Source of the DNA: Pontivivens ytuae
GTDB taxonomy: Bacteria > Pseudomonadota > Alphaproteobacteria > Rhodobacterales > Rhodobacteraceae
DNA: 64,000 nucleotides
NCBI RefSeq assembly: GCF_015679265.1
Contig: NZ_CP064942.1
Coordinates: forward strand, 1,458,001-1,522,000
Direction of reading: 5' to 3'
Positions 17,634 to 26,030 of the stretch are shown one piece after another (positions within the stretch are counted from its first letter, which is position 1; every line of letters begins with the position of its first letter). The notes under the pieces were generated by a model, which was not told the origin of the DNA, ran no database searches, and worked only from the letters and a program-made list of their open reading frames with translations. The position numbers were made by a program, and so were the translations under genes.

Positions 17634-18253
17634 CCACGCCCCCCGACGCCGCAGGCGGCGGCCCGACCCAACGGGAGGAGGGGCCGGCCGGCCCCGACGA
17701 CGGGCGGGCGCACCCCTGGGCCGAGACCGAGCGGCTGATCCTGCGGCAATGGCGCGACGCCGACCGCGCACCCTTCGCCGCGCTCAACGCCGATCCGGAG
17801 GTGATGCGCTACTTCCCTTCCCCCCTCGACCGGGCCGGAAGCGACGCGTTCATCGACACGTTGCGCGGCAAGTGGGAGCGGGACGGCTTCTCCTTCGCCG
17901 CCGTTGAGCGCAAGGCGGATGGCGCCTTCATCGGCATGGTCGGCCTCAACCGCCCCGCCATCGCGCTGCCCTGCGGCCCCTGCGTAGAGGTCGGCTGGCG
18001 GATCGCCCGCCCATACTGGCGGCAAGGCTACGCGTCGGAGGCCGCGCGGGTTGCGCTTTCCCGCGGTTTTGCCATGGGCCTCAAGGAGATCGTGGCCTTC
18101 ACCCCCACCCAGAACCTCCCCTCGCAGGCGGTGATGCGCGCCATCGGAATGCGCCCCGATCCGGCGCGCGATTTCGACCATCCGAGCGTGCCGGAGGGGC
18201 ATCCGCTGCGGCGGCTCGTGCTCTATTCCATGACGGCCGAAGAGGCCGCATGA
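17630..18253 (+). CDS. GNAT-family N-acetyltransferase (RimJ/RimL-like)
   Basis: A 207-residue acetyltransferase. After a disordered Pro/Gly-rich stretch of about 30 residues, the GNAT fold starts at TERLILR. Later it has VGWRIARPYWRQGYASEA, the acetyl-CoA-binding motif region of the RimJ/L subgroup, and the terminal NLPSQAVMRAIGM. It starts within the stop of the HDAC gene and ends within the start of the hydrolase gene, so the three genes form an operon. The substrate is unknown. Confidence 0.87.
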   Translation: MTTPPDAAGGGPTQREEGPAGPDDGRAHPWAETERLILRQWRDADRAPFAALNADPEVMRYFPSPLDRAGSDAFIDTLRGKWERDGFSFAAVERKADGAFIGMVGLNRPAIALPCGPCVEVGWRIARPYWRQGYASEAARVALSRGFAMGLKEIVAFTPTQNLPSQAVMRAIGMRPDPARDFDHPSVPEGHPLRRLVLYSMTAEEAA

Positions 18254-18924
18254 CCCTGATCCTCGTCCCCGGCCATCTCTGCGACGCCCGGCTCTACGCG
18301 CCCCAACTCGAGCGCTTCCCGGAAGCGACCGTCGCCGAGGTCACGCAGGACGACAGCATCGCGGGCATGGCCGACCGCCTGCTGGCGCGTGCGCCGGAGC
18401 GCTTCGCCATCGCCGGGCTCTCCATGGGAGGCATGGTCGCGATGCAGGTGATGGCGACGGCACCCGAACGCGTCACCGGCGCCTGCCTGATCGCCACCGA
18501 CCCCACCCCGGCCCGCAACAAGGAGAAGGCCTGGCGCGCGGAACAGCAGGCGGCGGTTCGGGCGCAGGGCCTCGGCACCTTCATCGACACGTTCTCCAAC
18601 GCCTTCTTCGCCCATGATCCGGAGGTCGCCGCGCGGCTCGGCGCCCCCGTCCGCGCGATGATGGCGGACACGCCCGAGGCGATCTATCGCCGCCAGTCCA
18701 CAGCCCTCGACACCAGACCCGACCTGAGGCCCGCCATGGCCGCCTGCCCCGTCCCCACGCAGATCGTCGTCGGCTCCGAGGACCGGATCTGCCCACCGAA
18801 GCTGCATCACGCCCTCGCCGACACCATGCCCGACGCCACCCTCACCGTCATCGAGGGCTGCGGCCACCTCGCCTCACTGGAGCGGGCGGATATCGTGAGC
18901 GCGGCCATCGCCCGGATCGCTTGA
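18250..18924 (+). CDS. Alpha/beta-fold hydrolase
   Basis: A 224-residue alpha/beta hydrolase. The nucleophile elbow is GLSMGG (Ser near residue 58), the acid is probably in GSEDRICPP, and the catalytic His in GCGHLASLE. No signal peptide. It overlaps the GNAT gene by ATGA and is the last gene of the HDAC/GNAT operon. The substrate cannot be inferred; similar small hydrolases act on esters or thioesters. Confidence 0.85.
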   Translation: MTLILVPGHLCDARLYAPQLERFPEATVAEVTQDDSIAGMADRLLARAPERFAIAGLSMGGMVAMQVMATAPERVTGACLIATDPTPARNKEKAWRAEQQAAVRAQGLGTFIDTFSNAFFAHDPEVAARLGAPVRAMMADTPEAIYRRQSTALDTRPDLRPAMAACPVPTQIVVGSEDRICPPKLHHALADTMPDATLTVIEGCGHLASLERADIVSAAIARIA

Positions 18925-18979
18925 CGCCACGTCCCGGAGCCGCCACCTTCCGCAGCGCAGCATCACGGGAGGACAGGCG

Positions 18980-19687
18980 ATGGCGAACAAGATCTACGGC
19001 TCGGCGACGGAGGCGCTCGACGGTCTCCTCTTCGACGGGATGTTCATCGCGGCGGGCGGCTTCGGCCTCTGCGGCATTCCCGAGCTGCTGATCTCGGCGC
19101 TGCGCGACGCGGGCACCAAGGACATCACGGTCGCCTCCAACAATGCGGGCGTGGACGGCTTCGGCCTCGGCATTCTGCTCGAAACCCGCCAGATCAAGAA
19201 GATGATCTCCTCCTATGTGGGCGAGAACGCGGAATTCATGCGTCAGTACCTCTCGGGCGAGCTGGAGCTGGAGTTCAACCCGCAGGGCACGCTCGCCGAG
19301 CGGATGCGCGCGGGCGGCGCGGGCATCCCCGGCTTCTACACGAAGACCGGCGTCGGCACGCAGGTTGCCGAGGGCAAGGAGCACAAGGAGTTCGACGGGG
19401 AGACCTATATCCTCGAACGCGGCATCGTCGCGGACGTCGCGATCGTGAAGGCGTGGAAGGCCGACGACACCGGCAACCTCGTCTTCCGCAAGACCGCCCG
19501 CAACTTCAATCCGCCCGCGGCGACCTGCGGCAAGGTCTGCGTGGCCGAGGTGGAGGAGATCGTACCCCGCGGCTCCCTCGACCCCGACAGCATCCACCTG
19601 CCCGGCATCTACGTGCACCGCCTGATCCAGGGCGAGCACGAGAAACGCATCGAGCAGCGCACCACCCGTCAGCGAGAGGAGGCCTGA
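18980..19687 (+). CDS. scoA: 3-oxoacid CoA-transferase subunit A
   Basis: A 235-residue alpha subunit of succinyl-CoA:3-ketoacid CoA-transferase, which activates acetoacetate with succinyl-CoA. The family I CoA-transferase glycine loop is GGFGLCGIP near residues 26-34, and the fold continues to the KTARNFNPP motif. GGGAGGA precedes the start. Its partner B subunit begins four bases after the stop, so they form one complex. The leucine pathway genes at 43680-54762 generate acetoacetate that this enzyme could use. Confidence 0.92.
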   Translation: MANKIYGSATEALDGLLFDGMFIAAGGFGLCGIPELLISALRDAGTKDITVASNNAGVDGFGLGILLETRQIKKMISSYVGENAEFMRQYLSGELELEFNPQGTLAERMRAGGAGIPGFYTKTGVGTQVAEGKEHKEFDGETYILERGIVADVAIVKAWKADDTGNLVFRKTARNFNPPAATCGKVCVAEVEEIVPRGSLDPDSIHLPGIYVHRLIQGEHEKRIEQRTTRQREEA

Positions 19688-19690
19688 GCC

Positions 19691-20317
19691 ATGCCCTGGG
19701 ACCGCAACCAAATGGCCGAACGCGCCGCGCAGGAACTGGAAGACGGCATGTACGTGAACCTCGGCATCGGCATCCCGACGCTGGTGGCGAACTATGTGGG
19801 CGACAAGGACATCACCCTGCAGTCGGAGAACGGGATGCTCGGCATGGGCCCCTTCCCCTTCGAGGGCGAGGAGGATCCCGACCTCATCAATGCCGGCAAG
19901 CAGACGATCACCGAGCTTGCCCGCACCTCCTATTTCGACAGCGCGCAGAGCTTCGGCATGATCCGCGGCGGCAAGATCGCCTGCGCGATCCTCGGCGCGA
20001 TGGAAGTGGCGGAGAACGGCGACCTCGCCAACTGGATGATCCCCGGCAAGCTGGTGAAGGGGATGGGCGGCGCCATGGACCTCGTCGCGGGCGTGGGTCG
20101 CGTCATCGTCATCATGGACCACGCCAACAAGAAGGGAGAGAGCAAGCTCCTCAAGGAATGCACCCTGCCCCTGACGGGCACGGGCGTGGTGGACCGGATC
20201 ATCACCAATCTGGGCGTCTTCGACGTGGTCGAGGGCGGCTTGAAGGTGGTCGAGATCGCCGACGGCGTGACCATGGACGAGATCCGCGGCCAGACCGAAG
20301 CCGCTCTCGTCGCCTGA
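19691..20317 (+). CDS. scoB: 3-oxoacid CoA-transferase subunit B
   Basis: A 208-residue beta subunit of the same CoA-transferase. It carries the catalytic Glu in SENGMLG near residue 46, the GIGIPTL loop and the GGAMDLVAG motif. GAGGAGG at the end of scoA serves as its ribosome site. Length and order (A then B) match the bacterial heterodimer. The stop is followed by a small hairpin GGGGCG-CTCC-CGCCCC. Confidence 0.93.
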   Translation: MPWDRNQMAERAAQELEDGMYVNLGIGIPTLVANYVGDKDITLQSENGMLGMGPFPFEGEEDPDLINAGKQTITELARTSYFDSAQSFGMIRGGKIACAILGAMEVAENGDLANWMIPGKLVKGMGGAMDLVAGVGRVIVIMDHANKKGESKLLKECTLPLTGTGVVDRIITNLGVFDVVEGGLKVVEIADGVTMDEIRGQTEAALVA

Positions 20318-20420
20318 CCGGCAGGGGCGCTCCCGCCCCCTCGGACACACTGGCGAGCGCCCTGGCGTCGGGCTGGGCCGGCCTGCGACCGGACATCCCC
20401 CGAACCGCACGGCCCATTCC

Positions 20421-20482
20421 TTCCAGCTTGTTCAAATATCCCGCGGGGGTCCGGGGGCGCGAAGCCCCCGGCGCTTGCCAAA
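20421..20482 (-). repeat. Variant copy of the dispersed repeat with GC hairpin
   Basis: In the gap between the converging scoB and DUF427 genes the minus strand reads GGGGGCTTCGCGCCCCC, then CCGCGGGATATTTG. This keeps the GGGATATTT core of the dispersed repeat. The first part folds into an 8-bp GC hairpin (CCGGGGGC with GCCCCCGG around GCGAA), so it may stop transcription in this convergent gap. Confidence 0.55.
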
Positions 20483-20486
20483 CCCC

Positions 20487-20957
20487 CTACCAGTGCCGCG
20501 TCGCGGCATCCCCCTTCACGATCCCGTCGAGATTGGGCGTCACCCAGCCCCCGTAGAAATCACCGGGCTGCGGGGTGACCTGCACCCCGCCGACGAAGCA
20601 CGCGTCCATCAGGCCCGGATAAAAGGCGATGTGGTCGCGCAGGGCGGCGAACCGCTCCGTCGGTTTGGGGTAGGCCCAGGCGGCGCGCTCGACCCGACGG
20701 CCGCCGGCGACCACGTCGAAATAGCGGGCGCGGCCCTTCCACTCGCACCAGCTGGAGCCCGGCACCTCCACAAGCTTTGCAGGGATGTCCTCCGGCGGGA
20801 TGTAGTAGGTGGGAGCGTGGTGCGTCTCCAGCACCCGCAGCGCATCGCGGCTCTCGGCCACGATCTCCCCTCCGAGACGGCAGGAGACGGTAACGCCCGC
20901 CGACTCGAGGCGCGGCGGGCGGGGGTAGTCCTGAACGTTCTCGCGCGGCAATTCCAT
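20487..20957 (-). CDS. DUF427 domain protein
   Basis: A 156-residue protein of the DUF427 (PF04248) family. The hallmark residues are present: the TYYIPPEDI strand, CEWKGRARYFDV and AWAYPKP. The fold is a small beta barrel with no assigned function. It is a single gene next to the interrupted beta-helix gene, which follows the same direction upstream, and has no signal peptide. Confidence 0.88.
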   Translation of the reverse strand: MELPRENVQDYPRPPRLESAGVTVSCRLGGEIVAESRDALRVLETHHAPTYYIPPEDIPAKLVEVPGSSWCEWKGRARYFDVVAGGRRVERAAWAYPKPTERFAALRDHIAFYPGLMDACFVGGVQVTPQPGDFYGGWVTPNLDGIVKGDAATRHW

Positions 20958-20981
20958 GCCGCGCGAGGTAGCGCGCCGGGA

Positions 20982-23264
20982 TCAGGAGGGAAGGTCGCTG
21001 CGCACCGTCACCAGGATTTCGCCGGCGATGCTGTCCTGCCAGGTCAGGCTCACGCCGCTGCCATCCGTCTGCTGCTGGAGCGCCACCTGCGGCATCCGCC
21101 CGTCCCAGCCCGACAGCGTGCTCACCGGTGCGATGGACTGAACCCGCATCGCGCGCCCGCCGAAGGGCAGCCGCCCGCTGGTCAGGATGTTCCACGTCGT
21201 CGATGGGAAGAGGTTGAAGCCGGTGACCAGCAGCGGGCTCGCCGTGCGCGTCCCGATCTGCTCGTAGAGGTTGCCGGTGAAGGTGACGTTGACCGTACGG
21301 GCGTGATCGAAACTGCCCCGGTCGTCGTCCACGCTCTCCACCCGGTCCATGAAGTCGCCACCGATGGTCTTGAAGGAGTTGTCGGTGACGGTGATCCCGT
21401 CGATCTCCTGATCCGGGCCGATGGGGGCGAGGCGGATATAGGTGAACCAGTTCGGGATGCTGGACGCGGTGAAGATGTTGCCCGTGATCGTCAGCGCGCC
21501 ATAGGCCCGGTTCGAGCTGGAATTGGCATTGTACTCGTCCGTCAGCTCGATGAAGGCGTTGTCGCAGTAGTTGCCGACCATCGTGGTCTTGACGTTGCGG
21601 TTGCAGAAGATGACGCCGGCGGAGCGAGCCGCGTTCTCCACGACCCCGTCGCCCTGCCACCAGTGGTTGCCGACCAGAAGGTGCCCGCCGCCCGCGATCA
21701 CGGCGAAATGCAGGAACTGCACGACGCGGTTGTTGCGGATCTTCATGTCGTTCTTGTTGGTGTTGACCGCGATCGCGGTGCGGTCCTCAACATTCAGGTC
21801 GGTCTCGGGGCTGATGAACTCGTTGCTCTCGATCGAGATGCCGTTGCAGCCCTCGCCGATGGACGTGATACCGCGATCCTTGGGCCGGACGAACCAGCAG
21901 TGCTCGATATGCCAGGCGATGCCGGCGCGGCCGAGCATGAGGGCCGAGGCGCGGCGGCCGCAGTTGAACTCGATCTGCCGCAGGCACTGGCGCTGGATCG
22001 AGGTGAAGCCCGAGAAGTCGAGCATGTAGCGGAAGCGGGTGAAGGTGTAGGTCTGGCTCGCCGGGGCCGCGTAGAGCGGCTGGCTCAGCGTGATCGTGGC
22101 GTTGGGGATGTCGACCTCGCGCACGTAGATCTCCCGCCCCACACCGGTGCCCTGCACCAGCGAGCCGCGTTCGACCGCGGCGATGTTGGTCACATTGGTG
22201 AGCTTGAGCTGATCGACGGCGGCATCGTAGCTCGCCGTGGAGCTCGACATGCCCACGTCCCAGTCGGAGGAGCTGGAGGCGGAGAGCTGGCCGTTGTGGA
22301 TCACCCGGCGAACGCCGAACGTGTCGCGATCGCCGACCTCCGCATGCACATCGATGGGCCGCGACAGCGCGATGGAGCGGCCGCAGAGGTCCAGATCGGT
22401 GTGATCGGTGAAGCCGTAGAGCGCCTGCAGCGCCCGCTCGAGCGCCACCTGCTCGTCCTGGAAGGCCTGCAGGTAGGTGTCGTAGTTGTAGTTCGCGGTG
22501 AACGCGATCCGCCCCGGCGACGCGTCGGAGATCCGGCCGGTGAAGCGCATATGGGCGTCGAGCGTGATGCTGCGCCCGATCAGGTATTCGCCCTCGGGCA
22601 CCAGCACGTCGCGGCCCGCGCTCGCCGCATCCGCCGCCTAGAACGCATCAGCATCGTCGGTCACGCCGTCGCCGATGGCGCCGTAGTCGCGCACGTCGAC
22701 CCAGTCCATCATCGTGCGGTGAAAAACGGAGGTGACGTCCTCGATCCGGATATCCTCGATCCGAACGGAGCAGTTGTTGTCGCCCACGAGGTCGAGGCCC
22801 AGATGCCCGGCCGTCGCCGCCGTGCCCCAGACCATGTCGACGCCCGAACGGTTGCCGACACCGACGATGGCCGTGACCTCGTAGGGCACGCCGTAGTTCT
22901 CCAGGAACACCTCGGGCCCGAAGGCTGGCACGGTGGTGACCGGCGTGCCGGTCGCATCCTCCGCCGAGGCGCCGATGCGGACCGAGGGGCGGTTGCCCCC
23001 GACCAGCTTCACACGGGCGGTGACGCGCAGGTAGCAGCCCGGCGGCACGGCGGTGAGGCCGAACCAGCGCAGCTTCAGCACGCTCTCGGTCTTGAAGATC
23101 TCCAGGCAGTCGCCGAAATCGGCATCCGCCGTGACGAGGGCCGCATCGGCGGCGCCGTCATAGCTCGCGTCGCCGGGCCGCCCGTCCACGCGCGACCAGT
23201 TTTCCAGGCCCTCGATGAATGCAGGCGGCATCAGCGTGATGCCGTCGGTGACAGCCTTGTTCAT
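20982..23264 (-). pseudogene. Right-handed beta-helix (pectate-lyase-superfamily) protein interrupted by one amber codon
   Basis: Two consecutive open frames, 22641-23264 and 20982-22637, are in the same phase and separated only by a TAG codon at 22638-22640. Together they would make a 760-residue protein. An N-terminal carbohydrate-binding-like beta domain (starting MNKAVTDGITLMPP) runs into the pectate-lyase superfamily entry motif VRDYGAIGDGVTDDADAF. After the TAG come VLVPEGEYLIGRS and long beta-helix repeats. Such proteins usually have Glu or another residue where TAG falls, so GAG to TAG would be a single base change. Both halves remain free of other stops and frameshifts. It is either a very recent pseudogene, an amber-readthrough gene or a base error. 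Confidence 0.8.
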
Positions 23265-23453
23265 GAACCAAATCCCTTGTCGCCGGCGGGCGCGTCGGGA
23301 TGTGAAGTCGGGAAGGGTCAGAGCGGGAGCCCGCGGCGGGCTCCGATCCAGATCACGCCGGGGCCGGATCCGAAATGCTCTTGTGAAATGGCGGGGCCGC
23401 TGGCGGCCGCACCGTCTCCGGGTCTACCGCCCGAGAGTTAAGGCGATGTTAAT
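23265..23453. other. Gap with hairpin upstream of the beta-helix gene
   Basis: A 189-base non-coding stretch. A perfect 7-bp hairpin GGAGCCC-GCGGC-GGGCTCC lies at 23326-23344, without a T run. It may end the DUF4864 transcript before the beta-helix gene, whose promoter must lie between 23265 and about 23320. I see nothing else. Confidence 0.4.
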
Positions 23454-23864
23454 TCAGGCCCCCACGCCCGCGTCGGGCAGCAGCCTCACGCCGTTGATCT
23501 GCCAGATGCCGTCGGTCTCCACGAACTCGTATTCGGCAAGGAACAAACGGCCGTTGGCACCGCCCAGCACCACCTGCTGGTAAAACTTGTCCTCGCGCGC
23601 CTCGCTCAGCCCGAACCGGACGGAGGACGGCCGCCACACCATCGGATAGCCGCCGCGCACCATGGCCGCGAATCGCTGGGGCGTTCTGAAGATTTCCTGG
23701 ATGTTCGGCGAGGCATAGGTGAACGCCTCCTCGAAATCGTCCCGCTGGAAGGCGTCGAGTTGGGCGACGATGACATCCCGCGCCGCCGCCTCATCCGCCT
23801 GGACCGCACTGCCGAAGAGCAGCCCCACGACCGTCGCGGTCGCTATTGCAAACTTCCGCATCAC
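23454..23864 (-). CDS. DUF4864 protein, exported
   Basis: A 136-residue protein with a Sec signal peptide (hydrophobic residues 5-20, cleavage after VQA). The mature part matches DUF4864: AARDVIVAQLDAFQRDDFEEAFTYAS, an SnoaL/NTF2-like layout, with the conserved ending WQINGVRLLPD. It is found in many Rhodobacterales; function unknown, probably a periplasmic single-domain fold. The second ATG at 23861 is an alternative start. Confidence 0.8.
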   Translation of the reverse strand: MMRKFAIATATVVGLLFGSAVQADEAAARDVIVAQLDAFQRDDFEEAFTYASPNIQEIFRTPQRFAAMVRGGYPMVWRPSSVRFGLSEAREDKFYQQVVLGGANGRLFLAEYEFVETDGIWQINGVRLLPDAGVGA

Positions 23865-23968
23865 TTCTCTCCTCTACTTCCGACATTTTCTGAAAGTAGT
23901 ACGGCTCGCAAAGCATGAAAGTTTCCCTCACGCCGGATTGCGCGCACGTGACGCAGGTTCGCCGCAGG

Positions 23969-26020
23969 TCATGCCTCCGACAGGATTCGGAGAAAAACGT
24001 TACCAAACCGTTCCGTACGCGCCGGATCCATGCCCTGAACGCGCGTGAGCTCATCCTCCGAACCGGGCCGGACTGCGGCAATCCGCGCCAGGGTGGCCGT
24101 CGAACAGGAGAGCGGTTTCGCGGTCCCGTCCGGCCCGTAGGCGAGGTCGAGTTGGGCGGCGTGCAGCCGGTCCACGAGATCGCCGTAGCCTCGCGCCGCC
24201 GCACGCATCTTCGCGGGATGAACCTCGGGCTCCGGCGCGCCGGTGAGCACTTCGAGGAAGATGCGCCCGAACTTCTCCAGCTTCTTGGTGCCGACGCCCG
24301 GCAGGCGGCCGAAGGCATCGAGGGTCTGCGGTTTCGCCTCGACCATCGCGACCAGCGTGCGGTCGGGAAAGATGACGTAGGCGGGCACCTTCGCGGCCTC
24401 CGCCAGCTCCCGCCGCTTCGATTTCAGCGCCCAGAGCAGCGGCTCGTCGGCTTCGCTCACCATCGCCTCGACCTTCGGACGCTTCGCGTCGCGGCGCGTG
24501 AGGCTGTCCTTGCGCAGGGTGAGGCTCTGCTCGCCCTTCAGGACCGGGCGCGCCGCCTCGGTCAGGCGCAGCGCGTTGTGGCGCGCGGGATCGGGGCGGA
24601 CGAGGTCGAGCGCCATGAGCTGGCGGAAGATCGTCTGCCACTGCTTGCGGGAGAACTCGCGCCCGATCCCGAACGTGGACAGGCGCTCATGCCCGCGAGC
24701 GGTTACCTTTTCCGTCTCCTCGCCGAGGAGGATGTCGATGAGGTGGCCCGCGCCGAACCACTCCTCTGCCCGGAAGACGGTCGACAGCGCCTTGCGCGCT
24801 GCTTCGGTCGCGTCGAAGGTTTCTGGCTTTTCGAGGCAGAGATCGCAGTTGCCGCAGGGCTCAGCCAGCACCTCACCGAAATAGGCGAGCAGGGTCTGGC
24901 GGCGGCAAACGGGCGCTTCGGCCAAGGCCAGCAGCGTATTGAGGCGGGCATGGTCGGCCTGCTTGCGCTCGGGGCTCGCCAGTCCCTCCTCGATCTGGGC
25001 GCGGCGCAGGCGGATATCGTCGGGGCCGTAGAGGGTCAGCGTCTCCGCCGGGTCGCCGTCGCGGCCGGCGCGGCCGATCTCCTGGTAGTAGCTCTCGATG
25101 GACTTCGGCAGATCGGCGTGGAGGACATAGCGGATGTCCGGCTTGTCGACGCCCATGCCGAACGCGATGGTGGCAACGACGACGAGGCCGTCCTCGGTCT
25201 GGAACCGCGCCTCCGCCTCCCGACGGTCGTCGGGCTCCATCCCGGCGTGATAGCTGATCGCGGGCACCCCGGCCTCGCGCAGGGCCTGGGCCAGCACCTC
25301 GGTCTTGTTGCGCGATGCGGCGTAGATGATGCCGGAGCGGCCCTTGCGCGCCACCGCGTAGTCGAGGAGCTGGCGCCGCGGCTGGTTCTTCGGCTGGAAG
25401 GCGAGGGTGAGGTTAGGGCGGTCGAAGCCTTGGAGGAAGGTCCGCGGCTCGCGCCCGCCGAACAGGCGCTCCACGATCTCGGCCCGCGTTTCGGCATCGG
25501 CGGTGGCGGTGAAGGCGGTGATCTGGCAGCCCAGCGTCTCACGCAGGGCACCTATCCGTAAGTAATCGGGGCGGAAATCATGGCCCCACTGGCTGACGCA
25601 ATGCGCCTCGTCCACCGCGATCATGCCGACGCCGGCGCGGCGCAGCAGCCGCTCGGTACCCCCGGCGGCGAGGCGTTCGGGCGCGATGTAGAGGAGGCGC
25701 AGGTCGCCCCGGTCGATGGCGTCGAAAACCTCCTCGGTCTCCTCCTCCGTATTGGCGGAGGTGAGGTGGCCGGCGCTGACCCCGGCGGCGCGCAGGGCGC
25801 GGACCTGGTCGCGCATCAGGGCGATCAGAGGGCTAACGACAAGTGTTACAGCATTCCGGGATATAGCCGGAAGTTGGTAACATAACGACTTGCCGCCGCC
25901 GGTCGGCATGATGGCGAGCACGTCCTCACCGCCGGCCACCGCCTCCACGATCTCCGCCTGGCCCGGACGGAAGTCGGAGAAGCCGAAGACGGAGGCGAGG
26001 AGCGGGCGGAGATCGGACAT
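23969..26020 (-). CDS. recQ: ATP-dependent DNA helicase RecQ
   Basis: A 683-residue RecQ helicase (3'-5' unwinding in recombination and fork repair). Walker A is MPTGGGKSLCYQLP, Walker B is the DEAH motif VDEAHC, and motif VI is QEIGRAGRDG. The zinc-binding Cys cluster CRRQTLLAYFGE...CGNCDLCL follows, then an HRDC domain (VMVEAKPQTLDAFGRLPGVG region) and a C-terminal helix-hairpin stretch. GGAGGCC precedes the start. It lies 10 bases after the DUF4166 gene in the same direction. Three short stretches of the gene use AT-rich codons (TTA, ATA) unlike the rest. Confidence 0.95.
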   Translation of the reverse strand: MSDLRPLLASVFGFSDFRPGQAEIVEAVAGGEDVLAIMPTGGGKSLCYQLPAISRNAVTLVVSPLIALMRDQVRALRAAGVSAGHLTSANTEEETEEVFDAIDRGDLRLLYIAPERLAAGGTERLLRRAGVGMIAVDEAHCVSQWGHDFRPDYLRIGALRETLGCQITAFTATADAETRAEIVERLFGGREPRTFLQGFDRPNLTLAFQPKNQPRRQLLDYAVARKGRSGIIYAASRNKTEVLAQALREAGVPAISYHAGMEPDDRREAEARFQTEDGLVVVATIAFGMGVDKPDIRYVLHADLPKSIESYYQEIGRAGRDGDPAETLTLYGPDDIRLRRAQIEEGLASPERKQADHARLNTLLALAEAPVCRRQTLLAYFGEVLAEPCGNCDLCLEKPETFDATEAARKALSTVFRAEEWFGAGHLIDILLGEETEKVTARGHERLSTFGIGREFSRKQWQTIFRQLMALDLVRPDPARHNALRLTEAARPVLKGEQSLTLRKDSLTRRDAKRPKVEAMVSEADEPLLWALKSKRRELAEAAKVPAYVIFPDRTLVAMVEAKPQTLDAFGRLPGVGTKKLEKFGRIFLEVLTGAPEPEVHPAKMRAAARGYGDLVDRLHAAQLDLAYGPDGTAKPLSCSTATLARIAAVRPGSEDELTRVQGMDPARTERFGNVFLRILSEA

Positions 26021-26030
26021 GGCCTCCGGT

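Noticed and set aside
20475..23441. Very long plus-strand open frame (988 codons) opposite DUF427 and the beta-helix gene
   Set aside because: It is the antisense shadow of high-G+C genes on the minus strand; its translation is low-complexity and Arg/Ala/Gly/Val-rich, and real protein families are read on the minus strand.
25829..25890. AT-rich patch in recQ as an inserted element or intron
   Set aside because: The reading frame and protein motif run straight through it, and no direct or inverted repeat borders it.
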